A stretch of DNA of 52,941 nt, taken from assembly GCA_947472885.1 (NCBI GenBank), contig CANJBX010000024.1, positions 1-52,941 of the forward strand, given 5' to 3'. The translations under genes were made by a program, and so were the position numbers. A model generated the notes under the pieces. That model saw only the letters and a program-made list of their open reading frames with translations, did not search any database and was not told the origin of the DNA. Position 1 is the first letter of the stretch; each line of letters opens with the position of its first letter. Positions 42,013-50,444 of this stretch are shown in pieces. The stretch is from Hyphomicrobiaceae bacterium. GTDB taxonomy: Bacteria > Pseudomonadota > Alphaproteobacteria > Rhizobiales > Xanthobacteraceae.

Positions 42013-45006
42013 ATGAGTCCTGCGTCCGCTTCACTTCTCTTTCGCGATCCAAGGCTCACGGCGTGCGCCGCCAGCCCGGAACCCGCGTGGGTGTGGAGCA
42101 TGGATGCAACGCAGGTGCTGTGGGCGAATGCCGCCGGCGCCGCGCTGCTCGGATCTTCGACCGTCACTGAATTGACCCGGCGCCAGTTCGCGCCGAACGA
42201 CCGCACATCGAGCCAGGTTGCACGCCTCGCCACTTCACTGTCGCACGAAGGCGCGCCGCGTCTCGAACGGCTGCGCGCCTTCGGTACCGGCTTCATGCGT
42301 CTCCTCACCGCCGCATGCGCGCGCATCACGCTCGCCGACGGCACCCAGGCGATTTTCATTCAGGGTTCGGAAGTCATCGGACAGCCGATAGTCTCGTTCG
42401 AGCGCGCACGCCGCCTGTTCGACGGCAGCGACGAAGCCCTCGCCGTATTCTCGCCCGATGGCGCACTGGTTTACGCAACGCCGAACGGCCGCCAGCGCAC
42501 CGCCAGCGCCAATACCTTGATCGCCTTCAACGGCAGCGCGCTGGCCAGCGAAGCCCTGCGTGACGGAGCCTCCACGGGCGACACACTCGCCGGCAATGTT
42601 TCGATGGTTCGCATCGGCCGGGACGCCAGCACGCTATTGGTCGTTCGCTTCGGCACGACCGCAGCGGAATGGCGCCTTGCCGCGCCAGTGACGCCGCCGG
42701 TTCAACAGACTGTGCAGCCGCCTGTAACCGTCGCCGCGCCTACTGTTGAGACGCCAGTTGTTGTTCAAACACCGGCCGCCATCGAACCGCCCGCGCCTGT
42801 TCAGGTTGCTGCGCCTGTCGAGGCGGCGACGCCACCGGCGGAGCCGGTCGTTGAAGAAGCCAAAGCACCGGAAGCGCCCGTCGCAGCGAAACCGGAGATT
42901 GTTGCGCCTGTTGCCATTGAACCTTCGGCAGCTGAAGCGCCCGTGCCTGTTACGGTTCCAGAACCGGCGGCTCCTGAGCCTGTCGTTTCGGAAGCTGTCG
43001 CACCCGCCATTCCCGAACCGCCCGCAGCGCCGGCCGTTCCGCCCACGCCCGTGATGGACCGCCAGCATCCGCTGCGCTTTGTCTGGCAGATGGATACCAA
43101 CGAGAACTTCACGCTGGCATCGGAAGATTTCATCAACCTGATCGGCCCGGTAACCGCGCAGGTCCTTGGCAAATCGTGGTATGATATCAGCGCCACCTTG
43201 CAACTCGATCCCGACAGCGAAGTCGCGCGCGCGGTTGCGACGCGTGACACATGGAGCGGCGTCACCGTCCAGTGGCCCGCCGACGACAGCGACCTGCGGC
43301 TGAAGGTCGAATTGTCCGGCCTGCCGATCTACGACCGCCAGCGGACCTTCACCGGCTATCGCGGCTTTGGCGTCTGCCGCGACGTCGAAACTTTCAAGGC
43401 GATCAACTACGAACGCAGCGAACGGGCCGCGCGTCCGCCCGAGGCAAAGCCCGTCATATCGATGCCGCCGGTCGAATCCGCCACGCAGCGCGCCGCCGAG
43501 GCTGAGCGCGTCATTTTCACGGTCGTGCCGCCGGTACTGAATGTATTGCCGTTCCGCGCCATCGCACCTGCGGCTGCCGTCGCAGCGCCAGTGGTTGCCG
43601 CAACTCCGGCAGCGGAAGCCCATGTTCCCGGACTGAACGACGGCGAACGCAGCGCCTTCAGCGAAATTGCGCGGCAACTGTCAACGCGCCTCAAGTCCGC
43701 CGCCACACCCGCATTGCGCTCGTCGCCCGGCATCGGCATCGATGGCCGCGCCACGCGCGTCAATGAAGACGAGCCTGCCGCAAACATGCTCGAAGATGCG
43801 ACCGGCGAAAGCGCGCCGGACGAAAGCACGCCTTCCAAGGCTCCGGCGTGGCTCACGCAGGGTTCCGACGCCCATGCGCTGGTCGACAAGCTGCCGCTCG
43901 GCGTACTGATCTATCGCTTCGAGACGTTGTTCTATGCCAACCGCGCGTTCCTCGATCAGGTCGGCTACGCCTCGCTGCCGGCATTTGTTGAAGCCGGTGG
44001 TCTGGATAGCCTTTTCATCGAAACCAGCGGCGGAAATCCCAATTCCGGCAGCCAGACACTGACGATTACGACCGGACAAGGCGCGCAGGTGCCCGTCGAA
44101 GGCCGGCTGTTCTCCATTCCGTGGAACGGCGAGAACGCGCTCGCGCTTGTTCTGGTCGGAATAGCACCTCCCCGCGCGCAGGCAGCGCCGGCCAGCGCCG
44201 TCCAGGCAGCGGCCAGCGTCATCCCAGTGCAGACTAGCGATGCCGATCGCGCGCGCATCGCCGAACTCGAATCCTCCATCGCAGAAGCCCGGCGCATCGC
44301 CGATGCGGCCGTCGCCGAACGCGCCGAGCTTCTCGGCCAGATTACCGAACAGGTCCGCGCGCCGCTGTCGTCCGCCGTCAGCAACGTCGATACGATGCTG
44401 GAAGAACGCTTCGGCCCCATCGGCAACGAACGCTATCGCGCCTACCTCGCGGATATTCGCGGCTCAGGCGTGCGCATCCTCAGCCTGTTTGAAGACCTCT
44501 CCAGCCTGTCAAAGGCCGAAAGCGTCAAGGTCGATGCCGTGCTGCCGGGCATCAACCTCAATGACATCGTGAAAGCCTCGGTCGCCAGGATGCAGCCGGA
44601 AGCGAGCCGCGTCCGCGTTCTCATCCGCACCTCGATGTCCGCAATTGCGGTGCCGGTCGCCGCGGAAGCGGATTCGCTCGCCACCATCGTCACCAACCTG
44701 CTGGCCAGTTCGATCCGGTTTGCCGGTCCCGGCGGCCAGGTAATCGTATCGACCGCGCTTGCGGGCGCGGGCAAGGTCGTGCTGCGGCTGCGCGACACCG
44801 GCGCCAGCCTGAGCGCAGAAGAACTCGCGGAGTTCCAGTCCGCGAGCAATCCGAATGCCAAGCGGCCTCCGGCGGATATCCCGGCCGACAAGCTGACCCT
44901 GGCGATCACCCTCGCCATGCTCGAGGCAAATCACGCCACCCTCGTCACGACCAGCAAGATCGAGGACGGCACCATGCTCGAAGTTACCTTTCCCGCCAGC
45001 CTCTGA
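42013..45006 (+). CDS. large PAS-domain protein with degenerate histidine-kinase end
   Basis: A 997-residue soluble protein. Weak PAS-like segments lie at ~20-110 and ~130-220, a Pro/Ala/Val-rich linker at ~220-350, a PAS at ~355-460 (FVWQMDTNENFTLASEDFINLIG), a second linker, a PAS at ~620-715 (LPLGVLIYRFETLFYANRAFLDQVGY), then a coiled helix into an HK-like end. The H-box reads GQITEQVRAPL where active kinases have SHEIRTPL, so the phospho-acceptor His is Glu779. The N-box reads NLLASSIRF (Ser at ~899), G1 is DTGAS, and the GLGL lid is absent. It probably signals by binding rather than catalysis, as the tyrosine-bearing DivL of Caulobacter can. Stretches such as MLEERFGPIGNERYRAYLADIR tie it to the PdhS/DivL/PleC-like kinases of this order. 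Confidence 0.75.
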   Translation: MSPASASLLFRDPRLTACAASPEPAWVWSMDATQVLWANAAGAALLGSSTVTELTRRQFAPNDRTSSQVARLATSLSHEGAPRLERLRAFGTGFMRLLTAACARITLADGTQAIFIQGSEVIGQPIVSFERARRLFDGSDEALAVFSPDGALVYATPNGRQRTASANTLIAFNGSALASEALRDGASTGDTLAGNVSMVRIGRDASTLLVVRFGTTAAEWRLAAPVTPPVQQTVQPPVTVAAPTVETPVVVQTPAAIEPPAPVQVAAPVEAATPPAEPVVEEAKAPEAPVAAKPEIVAPVAIEPSAAEAPVPVTVPEPAAPEPVVSEAVAPAIPEPPAAPAVPPTPVMDRQHPLRFVWQMDTNENFTLASEDFINLIGPVTAQVLGKSWYDISATLQLDPDSEVARAVATRDTWSGVTVQWPADDSDLRLKVELSGLPIYDRQRTFTGYRGFGVCRDVETFKAINYERSERAARPPEAKPVISMPPVESATQRAAEAERVIFTVVPPVLNVLPFRAIAPAAAVAAPVVAATPAAEAHVPGLNDGERSAFSEIARQLSTRLKSAATPALRSSPGIGIDGRATRVNEDEPAANMLEDATGESAPDESTPSKAPAWLTQGSDAHALVDKLPLGVLIYRFETLFYANRAFLDQVGYASLPAFVEAGGLDSLFIETSGGNPNSGSQTLTITTGQGAQVPVEGRLFSIPWNGENALALVLVGIAPPRAQAAPASAVQAAASVIPVQTSDADRARIAELESSIAEARRIADAAVAERAELLGQITEQVRAPLSSAVSNVDTMLEERFGPIGNERYRAYLADIRGSGVRILSLFEDLSSLSKAESVKVDAVLPGINLNDIVKASVARMQPEASRVRVLIRTSMSAIAVPVAAEADSLATIVTNLLASSIRFAGPGGQVIVSTALAGAGKVVLRLRDTGASLSAEELAEFQSASNPNAKRPPADIPADKLTLAITLAMLEANHATLVTTSKIEDGTMLEVTFPASL

Positions 45007-45118
45007 CGCCCGCTCCGCTTCCCGGTGAATTCCACTCCCGGGGGACTCGCGCCCGCGTGCAATTACGCTAAGCTCGTCGCACCTGAAGCTCGCGCTCCTT
45101 CTGCATGTGGAGGTGGGT

Positions 45119-45862
45119 ATGCTGCGGTTGGTCAGAGCGTTTGTCGCTGCCCTTGCCCTGGTGCTGTCGCTTGCCGCCTCCGCGCGGGCAACCGAAGAGG
45201 TCGATCTGTTGCTGGTGCTGGCGGCAGACGTTTCGCGCAGCATCGATTCCGCAAAATTCAATCTCCAGCGCAACGGCTACGCGGCCGCCATCACCAACCC
45301 GAAGGTCATGGAGGCGATCAAGTCGGGGCGGCGCGGCAAGATCGCCGTCGCATTCGTCGAATGGTCAGGCGTGACTTCGCAGAAAGTCATCATCGACTGG
45401 ACGCTGATCGGCGACGCCAAATCGGCGCAGGATTTTTCAAGCCAGATCGTCGAGGCGCAACGCCCGTTTGCCGACCGCACCGCCATCGGTTCTGGTATCG
45501 ACTTCGCAGTCGCACAGCTTGCGCGCTCGCCCTACACCGCCTCACGCCATACCATCGACGTATCGGGCGACGGCACCAACAACTCCGGCCGCGACATTCA
45601 ATCCGCGCGCGATGAAGCGACCGCCAAGGGCATCACGATCAATGGCCTCGTGATCCTGAGCGAGACGCCGCTTGCCTGGAACGCCGACCACACCAACCCG
45701 CCGGGCGGGCTCGCCAACTATTATCGTGACAACGTGATCGGCGGCGTTGGCGCCTTCGTGATGGTGGCCCAGAATTTCGAGTCGTTCGGGCGGGCCATCA
45801 TCAACAAGCTGATTGCCGAGATTGCCAGCCAGCCCGCGCCGGCACGTCACGCTTCGCGCTGA
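45119..45862 (+). CDS. DUF1194 (von Willebrand A-like) exported protein
   Basis: A 247-residue protein from ATG 45119, behind a GGAGGTGGGT site. The signal peptide ends near ARA|TEEVD. A VWA-type metal site follows, LAADVSRSID (DxSxS), with the later Thr in ADRTAIGSGIDFA and Asp in DVSGDGTNN. This pattern and length match DUF1194, a family of unknown function that is probably a periplasmic binding or scaffold domain. It stands alone between the PAS gene and the iron transporter. Confidence 0.82.
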   Translation: MLRLVRAFVAALALVLSLAASARATEEVDLLLVLAADVSRSIDSAKFNLQRNGYAAAITNPKVMEAIKSGRRGKIAVAFVEWSGVTSQKVIIDWTLIGDAKSAQDFSSQIVEAQRPFADRTAIGSGIDFAVAQLARSPYTASRHTIDVSGDGTNNSGRDIQSARDEATAKGITINGLVILSETPLAWNADHTNPPGGLANYYRDNVIGGVGAFVMVAQNFESFGRAIINKLIAEIASQPAPARHASR

Positions 45863-45921
45863 TCCCGATTTGGGCCGCCCGGCATGAGACGGTTTGCCGC
45901 AAGCAAGCGCGGGCAATAATT

Positions 45922-45938
45922 TTTCAGAAAATTCAAAA
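45922..45938. promoter_or_regulatory. possible iron-control element (weak)
   Basis: TTTCAGAAAATTCAAAA resembles the rhizobial iron control element (TTTAGAA-n3-TTCTAAA) at 10-11 of 14 positions, ~150 bp before the iron-binding protein gene. Such sites are bound by Irr. The left half is poor. Confidence 0.2.
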
Positions 45939-46086
45939 CGCCCTCAAGGCTCAAGCCGGGAATTTTTGATTGATTCCAAACTGATGCAGCCGCGCCGGGC
46001 TTTTTTAACGCTGAATTTTCTTGACGATGCTCCCCCGTGAATTCTTCTGGGCGCCGCTACCGTTTAGCGCGCACAGGAGACTTCGC

Positions 46087-47121
46087 ATGGTCGACCGCCT
46101 CACCCGCCATCTTGCCGCAACCTGTCTTGTCACCGTCGGCATGATGGCCGCCGGGACAGCCGCGTTGGCGCAGTCGGGCGAAGTCAACGTCTACACCTAC
46201 CGCGAGACCAAGCTGATCCAGCCATTGTTCGATGCCTTCACCAAGGACAGCGGCGTCAAGGTCAATGTGATTTCCGCGAGCAACGGCCTTGAGCAGCGCA
46301 TCAAGACCGAGGGCGCCAACAGCCCCGCCGACGTGTTGCTGACCGTCGATATCGGCAGGCTCGAAGAAGCCGCCCGCAGCGGCATCACCCAGCCGATCAA
46401 GTCCGACGTGCTGGAAAAGGCGATCCCGCCGCAATACCGCGATCCCGAAGGCCACTGGTACGGCATCGCGCTGCGCGCCCGCGTGTTCTACGTCTCCAAG
46501 GAGCGCGTGCAGCAGACGGCCATCACCTACGAAGAACTCGCCGACCCCAAGTGGAAGGGCAAGATCTGCATCCGCTCCGGCCAGCACATCTACAACAACG
46601 CATTGTTTGCCGCGATGCTCGCCAAGGCCGGCGAAGCAAAGACCGAGGAATGGCTGCGCGGCATCAAGGCCAACCTCGCGCAGAAGCCTTCGGGCGGCGA
46701 CCGCGAGACGGCGCGCGATGTCGCGGCCGGAAAATGCGACATCGGTATCGGCAACACCTATTACTGGGCGCTGATGAACGACAAGGAAGCCGACAAGAAG
46801 GCATGGGCCGACGCTACCAAGGTGATCCTGCCGACCTTCAAGGACGGTGGCACCCATGTGAACCTGTCCGGCGTCGTGCTGGCGCGTTACGCGCCGAACA
46901 AGGACAACGCGATGAAGCTGATCGAATGGCTGGTCAGCGAGAAGGCGCAGCAGATGCACGCCGACGTGAACTACGAGTATCCGATCCGCGCCGGCATCCC
47001 GATCAATCCGACCATCGCCGGTTACGGCACGCTCAAGGCCGACCCGCTGCCGATCTCCAAAATCGCGGATAACCGCAAGGCTGCCGCCAACATCGTGGAC
47101 AAAGTCGGGTTTGACAACTGA
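46087..47121 (+). CDS. iron(III) ABC transporter substrate-binding protein (FbpA/FutA type)
   Basis: A 344-residue periplasmic receptor. The start at 46087 has an AGGAGA site and a signal ending ALAQ|SGEVNVYTYR. The opening EVNVYTYRETKLIQPLFDAFTK, the SGGDRETARDVAAGKCDIGIGNTYYWALM block with adjacent tyrosines that bind ferric iron, and the closing VNYEYPIRAGIPINP are family hallmarks. It precedes the double-domain permease gene. No ATPase gene follows here, so the ATPase must be encoded elsewhere. Confidence 0.9.
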   Translation: MVDRLTRHLAATCLVTVGMMAAGTAALAQSGEVNVYTYRETKLIQPLFDAFTKDSGVKVNVISASNGLEQRIKTEGANSPADVLLTVDIGRLEEAARSGITQPIKSDVLEKAIPPQYRDPEGHWYGIALRARVFYVSKERVQQTAITYEELADPKWKGKICIRSGQHIYNNALFAAMLAKAGEAKTEEWLRGIKANLAQKPSGGDRETARDVAAGKCDIGIGNTYYWALMNDKEADKKAWADATKVILPTFKDGGTHVNLSGVVLARYAPNKDNAMKLIEWLVSEKAQQMHADVNYEYPIRAGIPINPTIAGYGTLKADPLPISKIADNRKAAANIVDKVGFDN

Positions 47122-48827
47122 CACAGGCTGCATCCGGCGTTAACGCCGATACCCACCAGCCTTCGCCGGCCGCGAAACGCGCGCCGGCGAAGCCGCTTTT
47201 GCGGCAGCCGCTTGCTGCCGCCGTATTGCTTGGCGCGGGCGCACTCGGCGCTGCGCCCATCCTCGGCCTCATCGGCGTTGCGCTGCGGGGCGACGGGGAA
47301 GTATGGGCGCATCTTGCGGCCTATGTGCTTCCGGTCGCGCTGGCCAACACCGCGCTGCTGCTGACGGGCGTTGCCATGCTGACCGCGCTGACCGGCGTCG
47401 GCGCCGCGTGGCTCGTCACGGCGTTCCGGTTTCCGGGGCGCGACAGGCTGATCTGGCTGCTCGCGTTGCCGCTGGCAATCCCGACTTATCTATCGGCCTA
47501 TATCTACGTCGATGTATTCGACGCGCTTGGCGCGGTGCCGCGCCTGCTGGACGTGCAGTTCAACGTGCGCTCGCTCGGCGGCGCGGTCTTCGTCATCAGC
47601 GCCGTGCTTTATCCTTACGTCTATCTCGCGGCGCGAGCGGCATTCCAGATGCAGGGTGCAGCGGCGGTGGAGGCGGCGCGCACCATGGGCGCGTCGCAAT
47701 GGCAGGCATTGCGCAACATCACGCTGCCGCTGGCGCGGCCCGCCATCGCGGCGGGCCTTGCGCTTGCGTTACTTGAAACGCTGAACGACATCGGCGCCAG
47801 CGAATACCTCGGCGTACAGACATTGACGCTATCGGTGTTCACCACATGGCTCAATCGCAACAGCCTGCCCGGCGCAGCGCAGATCGCCTGCGTGATGATG
47901 ATTGCGGTTGCCGTGCTGATCGCCATCGAGCGTTTCGGCAGGCGAAAGCGATATTACGCAACGGGCGATCATCAGCTTCGACCGGATCGCGTGCAGTTGC
48001 ACGGCCGGCAGGCGGCGCTTGCCACGCTCGCTTGTTCGCTGCCGGTCGCGTTCGGCTTCGCCATCCCGTTTGTCTACCTCGTGCACGAAGTCATCGCGCG
48101 CGGGCTGCTCACCGGCTTCGACCGCGTGATCGTGCATCACACGGCAACGACGGTGATGCTGACCATCGCCGCCACTGTCCTCACCATCGTGTTGGGATTC
48201 GGCATCGCCATCGCCGCGCGCCTGCGGCGCGGCGGGTTCGCCACCGCGTGCATCTCGGCGGCAGGGCTTGGCTATGCCATTCCCGGCGCGGTGCTGGCGC
48301 TTGGCGTGCTGACGCCGCTGGTCGCCATCGACGAAGGTATCAATGCCGTGACACAGGCGGTCGCGGGCCGCAGCGTTGGCCTCGTACTGGCAGGATCGAG
48401 CGCCGCGCTCATCATCGCCTATGTGCTGCGGTTCGCCGCCATCGCCATCGGCTTCGGGCAGACCGGGCTTGGCCGCATCGCACCCGAACTCGACGACGCC
48501 GCGCGGGTCGCGGGCGCATCGCCGGCGAAGGTCATCCGCACTGTTCATATCCCGCTGATGCGACCGGCGCTGTGGGGCGCGGCGCTGCTGGTGTTCGTCG
48601 ATTGCCTCAAGGAGCTGCCGGCCACCCTGCTGCTGCGGCCGCTGAATGTCGAAACGCTGGCGACCTATATTTTCCAGTTCGCGACCCGTGGCAGTTTCGA
48701 GCAAGGTGCGCTGGCCGCCCTGCTGATCGTCGCAGTCGGGATTTTGCCGCTGGTCCGCATGGTCCGCTTTGCCGATACCGCCTTTCATGACGGTCTGGAT
48801 ACGGTATCCCCACGCACGACTGCCTGA
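47118..48827 (+). CDS. iron(III) ABC transporter permease, two fused permease domains (FbpB type)
   Basis: Between 542 and 569 residues with about 12 spans. Each half has an EAA-type loop: AAVEAARTMGASQWQALRNITLPLARPAIAAG in the first and PELDDAARVAGASPAKVIRTVHIPLMRPALWGA in the second. The start is unclear. There is no ATG or GTG near. TTG 47199 gives 542 residues but lies just after a strong hairpin. CTG 47118, overlapping the previous stop as CTGA, adds a plausible 27-residue soluble N-terminus. It would pair with the FbpA-like receptor. Confidence 0.85.
   Translation: MTQAASGVNADTHQPSPAAKRAPAKPLLRQPLAAAVLLGAGALGAAPILGLIGVALRGDGEVWAHLAAYVLPVALANTALLLTGVAMLTALTGVGAAWLVTAFRFPGRDRLIWLLALPLAIPTYLSAYIYVDVFDALGAVPRLLDVQFNVRSLGGAVFVISAVLYPYVYLAARAAFQMQGAAAVEAARTMGASQWQALRNITLPLARPAIAAGLALALLETLNDIGASEYLGVQTLTLSVFTTWLNRNSLPGAAQIACVMMIAVAVLIAIERFGRRKRYYATGDHQLRPDRVQLHGRQAALATLACSLPVAFGFAIPFVYLVHEVIARGLLTGFDRVIVHHTATTVMLTIAATVLTIVLGFGIAIAARLRRGGFATACISAAGLGYAIPGAVLALGVLTPLVAIDEGINAVTQAVAGRSVGLVLAGSSAALIIAYVLRFAAIAIGFGQTGLGRIAPELDDAARVAGASPAKVIRTVHIPLMRPALWGAALLVFVDCLKELPATLLLRPLNVETLATYIFQFATRGSFEQGALAALLIVAVGILPLVRMVRFADTAFHDGLDTVSPRTTA
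47161..47200 (+). promoter_or_regulatory. hairpin between binding protein and permease genes
   Basis: Stem CTTCGCCGGC (47161-47170) with GCCGGCGAAG (47183-47192) encloses CGCG/CGCG arms, and CCGCTTTT follows. A second perfect palindrome CGGCGTTAACGCCG lies at 47135-47148. These could attenuate transcription or block 3' decay, giving more receptor than permease. If CTG 47118 is the permease start, the hairpin lies inside the coding sequence. Confidence 0.5.
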
Positions 48828-48935
48828 AATTCCGGCGTTATCCGTCCGCCATCCGCCTGCAATCCTTGCGCCCTTGCCCGGCACGCCACCCCTCGGCTAC
48901 ACAATCATCAGCAGGATGGAATCAAGGTGGACGCC

Positions 48936-49643
48936 ATGAAAAAAGTCTATGCCGACGCGAAAAGCGCGCTTGCCGGTGTCCTCAAGGATGGCATGACGAT
49001 CATGGCTGGCGGCTTCGGCCTGTGCGGCATTCCCGACACGCTGATCGAGGCGATCCGCGATAGCGGCGTCAAGAACCTGACCATCGTCTCCAACAATGCG
49101 GGCGTCGATGGCATCGGCCTCGGCATTCTTCTGGAGACGCGGCAGGTCAAGCGCATGATCTCGTCCTATGTCGGCGAGAACAAGACTTTCGCCCAGCAGT
49201 TCCTCGCCGGCGAACTGGAGATCGAATTCAATCCGCAGGGCACGCTCGCCGAGCGCATCCGCGCCGGCGGCGCGGGCATCCCGGCGTTCTACACGCGCAC
49301 CGGCGCCGGCACCGATATCGCCAAGGGCAAGGAAGAGCGCGAGTTCGACGGCCAGAAATACATCATGGAACGCGGCATCGTCGCCGACCTCGCCATCGTG
49401 CACGCCTGGAAGGGCGATACCGAAGGCAACCTCGTCTATCGCAAGACCGCGCGGAACTTCAATCCGATGATGGCAACCGCCGGCAAGATCACGGTGGCGC
49501 AGGTCGAGCATCTCGTCGAGCCGGGCACCATCGACCCGGATCACATCATGACGGCGGGCGTCTTCGTGAAGCGCATCGTCCACGTCCCGAATGCCGTCAA
49601 GCACATCGAACAACGCACCGTTCGCAAACGGGTACTCGCATGA
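48936..49643 (+). CDS. scoA: 3-oxoacid CoA-transferase, subunit A
   Basis: About 235 residues from ATG 48936; a GTG at 48927 is the alternative. The CoA-binding glycine motif appears as GMTIMAGGFGLCGIPDTLIEAI, with GVKNLTIVSNNAGVDGIGLGILL and GIPAFYTRTGAGT. It transfers CoA from succinyl-CoA to acetoacetate or similar 3-oxoacids, which fits PHB or ketone-body use beside the phasin genes. Its stop codon lies within a small palindromic repeat, 75 bp before scoB. Confidence 0.9.
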   Translation: MKKVYADAKSALAGVLKDGMTIMAGGFGLCGIPDTLIEAIRDSGVKNLTIVSNNAGVDGIGLGILLETRQVKRMISSYVGENKTFAQQFLAGELEIEFNPQGTLAERIRAGGAGIPAFYTRTGAGTDIAKGKEEREFDGQKYIMERGIVADLAIVHAWKGDTEGNLVYRKTARNFNPMMATAGKITVAQVEHLVEPGTIDPDHIMTAGVFVKRIVHVPNAVKHIEQRTVRKRVLA

Positions 49644-49690
49644 TCCCGAAAAGTGGATGCCGGTTTTCGGACAAGATCATGCGAAAACAA
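49640..49690. repeat. small palindromic repeat between scoA and scoB
   Basis: Nested palindromes: CATGATC (49640-49646) with GATCATG (49675-49681) outside, and CCGAAAA (49646-49652) with TTTTCGG (49664-49670) inside. Repeats with this sequence are scattered between genes in Bradyrhizobium-like and Rhizobium genomes. The first arm contains the TGA stop of scoA. The RNA would form a stem between the two cistrons. Confidence 0.75.
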
Positions 49691-49717
49691 ATTTCAAGCC
49701 GTTTTTAGGAGCCGAAC

Positions 49718-50368
<651 letters not shown>

Positions 50369-50444
50369 CCTTAATCAGCCGGTAGATAGTGGCGCGCGCC
50401 GGTTGCCGGTGGTTCGCCAGACGCTATAGTCCTGCCATGATCGG

